Shown one piece after another: positions 5,981 to 8,097 of a stretch of 8,097 nucleotides of DNA. How positions within the stretch are numbered: the first letter of the stretch is position 1; the number at the start of each line of letters is the position of its first letter. The stretch comes from Rubrobacter sp. (lineage in GTDB: Bacteria; Actinomycetota; Rubrobacteria; Rubrobacterales; Rubrobacteraceae). The position numbers and the translations under genes were made by a program. The notes beneath the pieces were generated by a model that saw only the letters and a program-made list of their open reading frames with translations, had not been told where the DNA came from and searched no databases. Where the stretch lies: contig JACDFX010000055.1 of NCBI GenBank assembly GCA_013815575.1, positions 1 through 8,097 on the forward strand, read 5' to 3'.

Positions 5981-6133
5981 CGCTGGCCACGCGGAACCGG
6001 ACTACATCGGGCGGATGATGCAAGGGTAGAGTCTAACGAACAGGTTCGTCGAGGCGCGGTAGCGTGAACGAATCCGTTCCACGAGAGGAGCATCGGCACC
6101 AGTGGGCGTTGGATCTATCACGAAGTGGCCAGC

Positions 6134-6181
6134 GGAGGTACGAAGATGAGAAAGACCGTCGCCGACCCCCCGAAGCCTTGA
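6134..6181 (+). other. Strong RBS and 11-codon frame ending in a TTGA overlap with the phosphatase gene
   Basis: GGAGG (6134-6138) sits 7 bases before ATG 6146, the best initiation signal near the phosphatase gene, but that ATG reads only MRKTVADPPKP before TGA at 6179-6181. The TGA overlaps the in-frame TTG (6178-6180) of the phosphatase. The 11 codons have coding-like G/C third bases (9 of 11), unlike the in-frame extension upstream of 6178. A C6 run lies at 6166-6171; one more C would fuse this start to the phosphatase as MRKTVADPPEALKTPEKLYE. It is either a coupled leader peptide or the true N-terminus displaced by a frameshift. Confidence 0.55.
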
Positions 6182-7014
6182 AGACGCCCGAGAAGCTCTA
6201 CGAAGGCTACCTGTTCGACCTGGACGGCACGATCTACCTCGGCGACGAGCTGCTGCCCGGGGCGAAGAGGCTCGTCCTCAAGCTGCGCGAGCTCGAAAAG
6301 CGAGTCATCTTCCTTACCAACAACCCGACCAGGAACCCAGGGATGTACGCCGAGAAGCTGACGAGGCTGGGCCTGAAGACGCCGCCCGAGGAGGTGGTAA
6401 ACACCGTCGTCACTATGACCGGGTGGCTCCTTCAAAATCACCCAGAAGCCGTCGTCTTCCCTATAAGCGAAGAGCCGCTCAAGAACTCGCTGCGGGAGGC
6501 TGGCATAAAGATGTCCGAGGACCCCGAGGAGATAGACATAGTCATAGCCTCCTACGACCGCGGCTTCGACTACCGCAAGCTCCAGATCGCCTTCGACGCC
6601 ATCTGGTTCCACAAGAGGGCGAAGCTCGTGACGACGAACCCGGACCGGTACTGCCCGCTTCCCGGTGGGCGCGGCGAGCCCGACGCGGCGGCGATAGTCG
6701 GGGCGATAGAGGGGTGTACTGGTACGAAATGCGAGGTAAACGTCGGCAAGCCGGACCCCATCATGCTTGAGACCGTCATGGGCCTTTTGGACCTGGACGC
6801 GAAGGACTGCGTGATGACCGGCGACAGGCTCTACACCGAGATCCGGATGGCGCTGGACGCCGGGATGCCGTCGGCGGTGGTCCTTACCGGCGAGACGACC
6901 GCCGAGGACCTGGACGAAGAATCCGAAGAGAACCTCCCGGCCTACGTCCTGGGCAGGATCGACCACCTGGTACCGGCCGACCTGCGAAGAGAGTTCGGCT
7001 GGGAGGATGCGTGA
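6178..7014 (+). CDS. HAD-IIA family sugar-phosphate phosphatase (NagD-like)
   Basis: Haloacid dehalogenase-superfamily hydrolase of the NagD/AraL group, which dephosphorylates small phosphorylated metabolites in the cytoplasm. Numbering from TTG 6178 (278 residues): motif I FDLDGTIYLG (13-22; nucleophile D14, acid/base D16), motif II IFLTNNPTRN (44-53; T47), motif III lysine K191 (NVGKPDPIM), and motif IV TGDRLYTEI with D216 and E221, a D/E pair in place of the usual D/D. The C2 cap lies between motifs II and III. Homology starts at about LYEGYLFDLDG. The start is uncertain. The frame continues upstream to GTG 6064, but that extension lacks coding-like third bases. The best ribosome binding site serves ATG 6146 in another frame (see 6134-6181), so the native protein may start there with a frameshift in the C6 run. 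The ribulokinase-like gene follows after 60 bases, so the two are probably co-transcribed; damage control or substrate recycling for that kinase is possible. Confidence 0.85.
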   Translation: MKTPEKLYEGYLFDLDGTIYLGDELLPGAKRLVLKLRELEKRVIFLTNNPTRNPGMYAEKLTRLGLKTPPEEVVNTVVTMTGWLLQNHPEAVVFPISEEPLKNSLREAGIKMSEDPEEIDIVIASYDRGFDYRKLQIAFDAIWFHKRAKLVTTNPDRYCPLPGGRGEPDAAAIVGAIEGCTGTKCEVNVGKPDPIMLETVMGLLDLDAKDCVMTGDRLYTEIRMALDAGMPSAVVLTGETTAEDLDEESEENLPAYVLGRIDHLVPADLRREFGWEDA

Positions 7015-7030
7015 GGACCGGATCACGGTC

Positions 7031-7057
7031 GACGGGGCGGACGGGGCGGACGGGTGT
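7031..7057 (+). repeat. Three 9-bp tandem repeats between phosphatase and kinase genes
   Basis: GACGGGGCG occurs at 7031-7039 and 7040-7048, followed by a degenerate third copy, GACGGGTGT (7049-7057). The array fills about half of the 60-base gap and ends shortly before the kinase ribosome binding site. The 9-base unit keeps any reading frame. It may vary in copy number between strains and alter spacing, but no function can be assigned. Confidence 0.7.
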
Positions 7058-7074
7058 GATGAAGGAGGAAGCCA

Positions 7075-8097
7075 ATGGCTGAAGGCCCGTACCTATTAGG
7101 CATAGACTTCGGGACGGGGGGCGCCAGGGTTGGCATCTTCGACACCGAGGGGACGCCGGTAGTCTTCGACGAGCGGGAGTTCTCGCTTACGCACCCACGT
7201 CCCGGTTGGGCGGAGCAGGACCCCGAAGAGTGGTGGACATGCCTGGTGGGGGCGGTAAAGGGCGCGATGAAGGAGAGCGGCGTCGCGGCCGAGGACATAG
7301 CGGGAATCTCCGTGGACGCCACGAGCAGCACCGTGCTCGCGATGGACGAGAGAGACCGCCACCTGCGACCGGCGATCATGTGGATGGACGTGCGCTCCTC
7401 CGACCAGGCGGAAAAGATCGCCGGCACCCACAACGACGCCCTCAAGTACAACGGCCACGGGGCCGTCTCCGCCGAGTGGGGGCTTCCGAAGGCCCTCTGG
7501 ATCAAGGAGAACGAGCCGGAGGTTTACAAGAACGCTCGGCACATCTGCGATTGTGGAGACTGGTTGATACACTGCCTCACCGGCGAGTGGGCTGCCTCGA
7601 TCAACTACGCCAGCTCCAAGTACTACTACGACCGGAACGAGGGCGGCTACCCGGAGAGCCTCTACGACGCGGTGGGCGCGGGCGACCTGCTGGAGAAGTT
7701 CCCGGACGATGTGCTCGACCTTGGCGTGGTGGTCGGGGGACTGCGTAAAGAGGTCGCCGAGGAGCTTGGCCTGAAGGCCGGCACACCCGTGGCCGAGGGG
7801 GGCGTGGACGCCTACGTCGGGGCTTTAGGGCTCGGGGTGGTCGAGCCGGGGAAGATGGCGCTCATCACCGGCTCCTCGCACGTCATGATCGGGCAGACCT
7901 CCGAGCCCATCCACGACCCCGGTTTCTGGGGGGCCTACACGGACGCCATGATCCCCGGCCAGTACACCGTCGAGGCCGGCCAGGCCTCTACAGGCTCCAT
8001 CGTCGCCTGGTTCAAGAACCAGTTCGCGGGGGACGCGGCGGCGGAGGCCAGGAAACGGGGCGTAGACACCTACGACGTCCTGACCGAGTGGGCCCGC
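7075..8097 (+). CDS. FGGY-family carbohydrate kinase, ribulokinase-like (5' part, cut by window end)
   Basis: ATP-dependent ketose kinase; 341 residues are present, and about 150-200 more are expected beyond the window. Start ATG 7075 has GGAGG six bases upstream. The phosphate-1 motif GIDFGTGGARVGIFD (9-23) is followed by GWAEQDPEEWW and MWMDVRSS. The catalytic aspartate is D245 in EGGVDAYVGALGLG. The segment ITGSSHVMIG followed by EAGQASTGSIVAWF matches the AraB-like branch of the family (AraB has a GTSTCH...EAGQS...FAWF arrangement), unlike the XylB-like kinase at 1343-2869. The ATP-binding C-terminal motif is outside the window. A pentulose such as ribulose is the simplest guess; erythritol and other polyol kinases also belong to this superfamily. 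Its pairing with the phosphatase 60 bases upstream suggests a shared phosphorylated intermediate. Confidence 0.92.
   Translation, partial: MAEGPYLLGIDFGTGGARVGIFDTEGTPVVFDEREFSLTHPRPGWAEQDPEEWWTCLVGAVKGAMKESGVAAEDIAGISVDATSSTVLAMDERDRHLRPAIMWMDVRSSDQAEKIAGTHNDALKYNGHGAVSAEWGLPKALWIKENEPEVYKNARHICDCGDWLIHCLTGEWAASINYASSKYYYDRNEGGYPESLYDAVGAGDLLEKFPDDVLDLGVVVGGLRKEVAEELGLKAGTPVAEGGVDAYVGALGLGVVEPGKMALITGSSHVMIGQTSEPIHDPGFWGAYTDAMIPGQYTVEAGQASTGSIVAWFKNQFAGDAAAEARKRGVDTYDVLTEWAR

Noticed and set aside
5945..6050. Resemblance to a TPP riboswitch: CTGAGA at 5965-5970, GAACC near 5994, and GGATGATGC followed by AAGGGTAGAG near 6013-6031, close to the conserved 3' part of the THI element.
   Set aside because: The P5 stem cannot form (bases flanking the ATGATG loop do not pair), the spacing between GAACC and GGAT is too long, no closing P1 helix is visible, and no thiamine gene follows. 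The similarity is probably chance or at most a remnant; an Rfam covariance scan would settle it.
6064..6177. N-terminal extension of the phosphatase from GTG 6064.
   Set aside because: It has only a weak ribosome binding site, non-coding-like third bases and no family similarity, and it overlaps a better start signal in another frame. It remains possible as the annotated start.
7007..7099. 30-codon frame (MREDRITVDGADGADG...) bridging the phosphatase stop and the kinase start.
   Set aside because: GGGAGG lies too close to its ATG, most of its sequence is the tandem repeat, and it overlaps the well-supported kinase start by 25 bases.
1..8097. Search for CRISPR arrays, tRNA or rRNA genes, and insertion-sequence or integrase signatures.
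   Set aside because: No spaced direct repeats, no tRNA-like T-loop or cloverleaf in the gaps, and no transposase or integrase motifs were seen.

Overview
The window is a GC-rich stretch with strong G/C bias at third codon positions, GTG/TTG starts, stop/start overlaps and short gaps. That fits a high-GC actinobacterium. A Rubrobacter-like lineage is my guess from gene content and style, not something the sequence proves. Everything that can be assigned belongs to uptake and breakdown of an unidentified sugar or polyol.

Layout: (1) 1-1109, the end of one and the whole of a second sugar ABC transporter permease, overlapping by ATGA, followed by GC-rich hairpins. (2) 1343-2869, minus strand, an FGGY-family sugar kinase that converges on the permeases. 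(3) A divergent intergenic region, then 3109-4826, a zinc-dependent polyol-type dehydrogenase and a class II (fuculose-phosphate-like) aldolase overlapping by TTGA. (4) 4950-5426, an RpiB/LacAB-family phosphosugar isomerase with unusual active-site residues. (5) 5427-6177, about 750 bases without a recognisable gene, holding tandem hairpins, a long imperfect hairpin, a clear AT-rich TTGACA/TACGCT promoter, a strong ribosome binding site with a 43-codon leader-like ORF, a perfect 9-bp inverted repeat and several mini-ORFs. (6) 6178-7014, a NagD-like HAD-IIA phosphatase whose natural start appears displaced by a frame change at a C6 run. (7) From 7075 to the window end, a second FGGY kinase of ribulokinase-like type, cut by the edge.

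How they may work together (inference): the transporter imports a sugar or polyol, the dehydrogenase oxidises polyol to ketose, an FGGY kinase phosphorylates the ketose, and the aldolase cleaves a ketose-1-phosphate to DHAP plus a short aldehyde. The RpiB homologue would interconvert an aldose- and a ketose-phosphate. It lacks the residue used for ring opening in studied RpiB enzymes, which points to an open-chain substrate such as a tetrose/tetrulose phosphate. The HAD phosphatase plus second kinase form a separately promoted unit. I found no rRNA, tRNA, CRISPR array, transposase or integrase.
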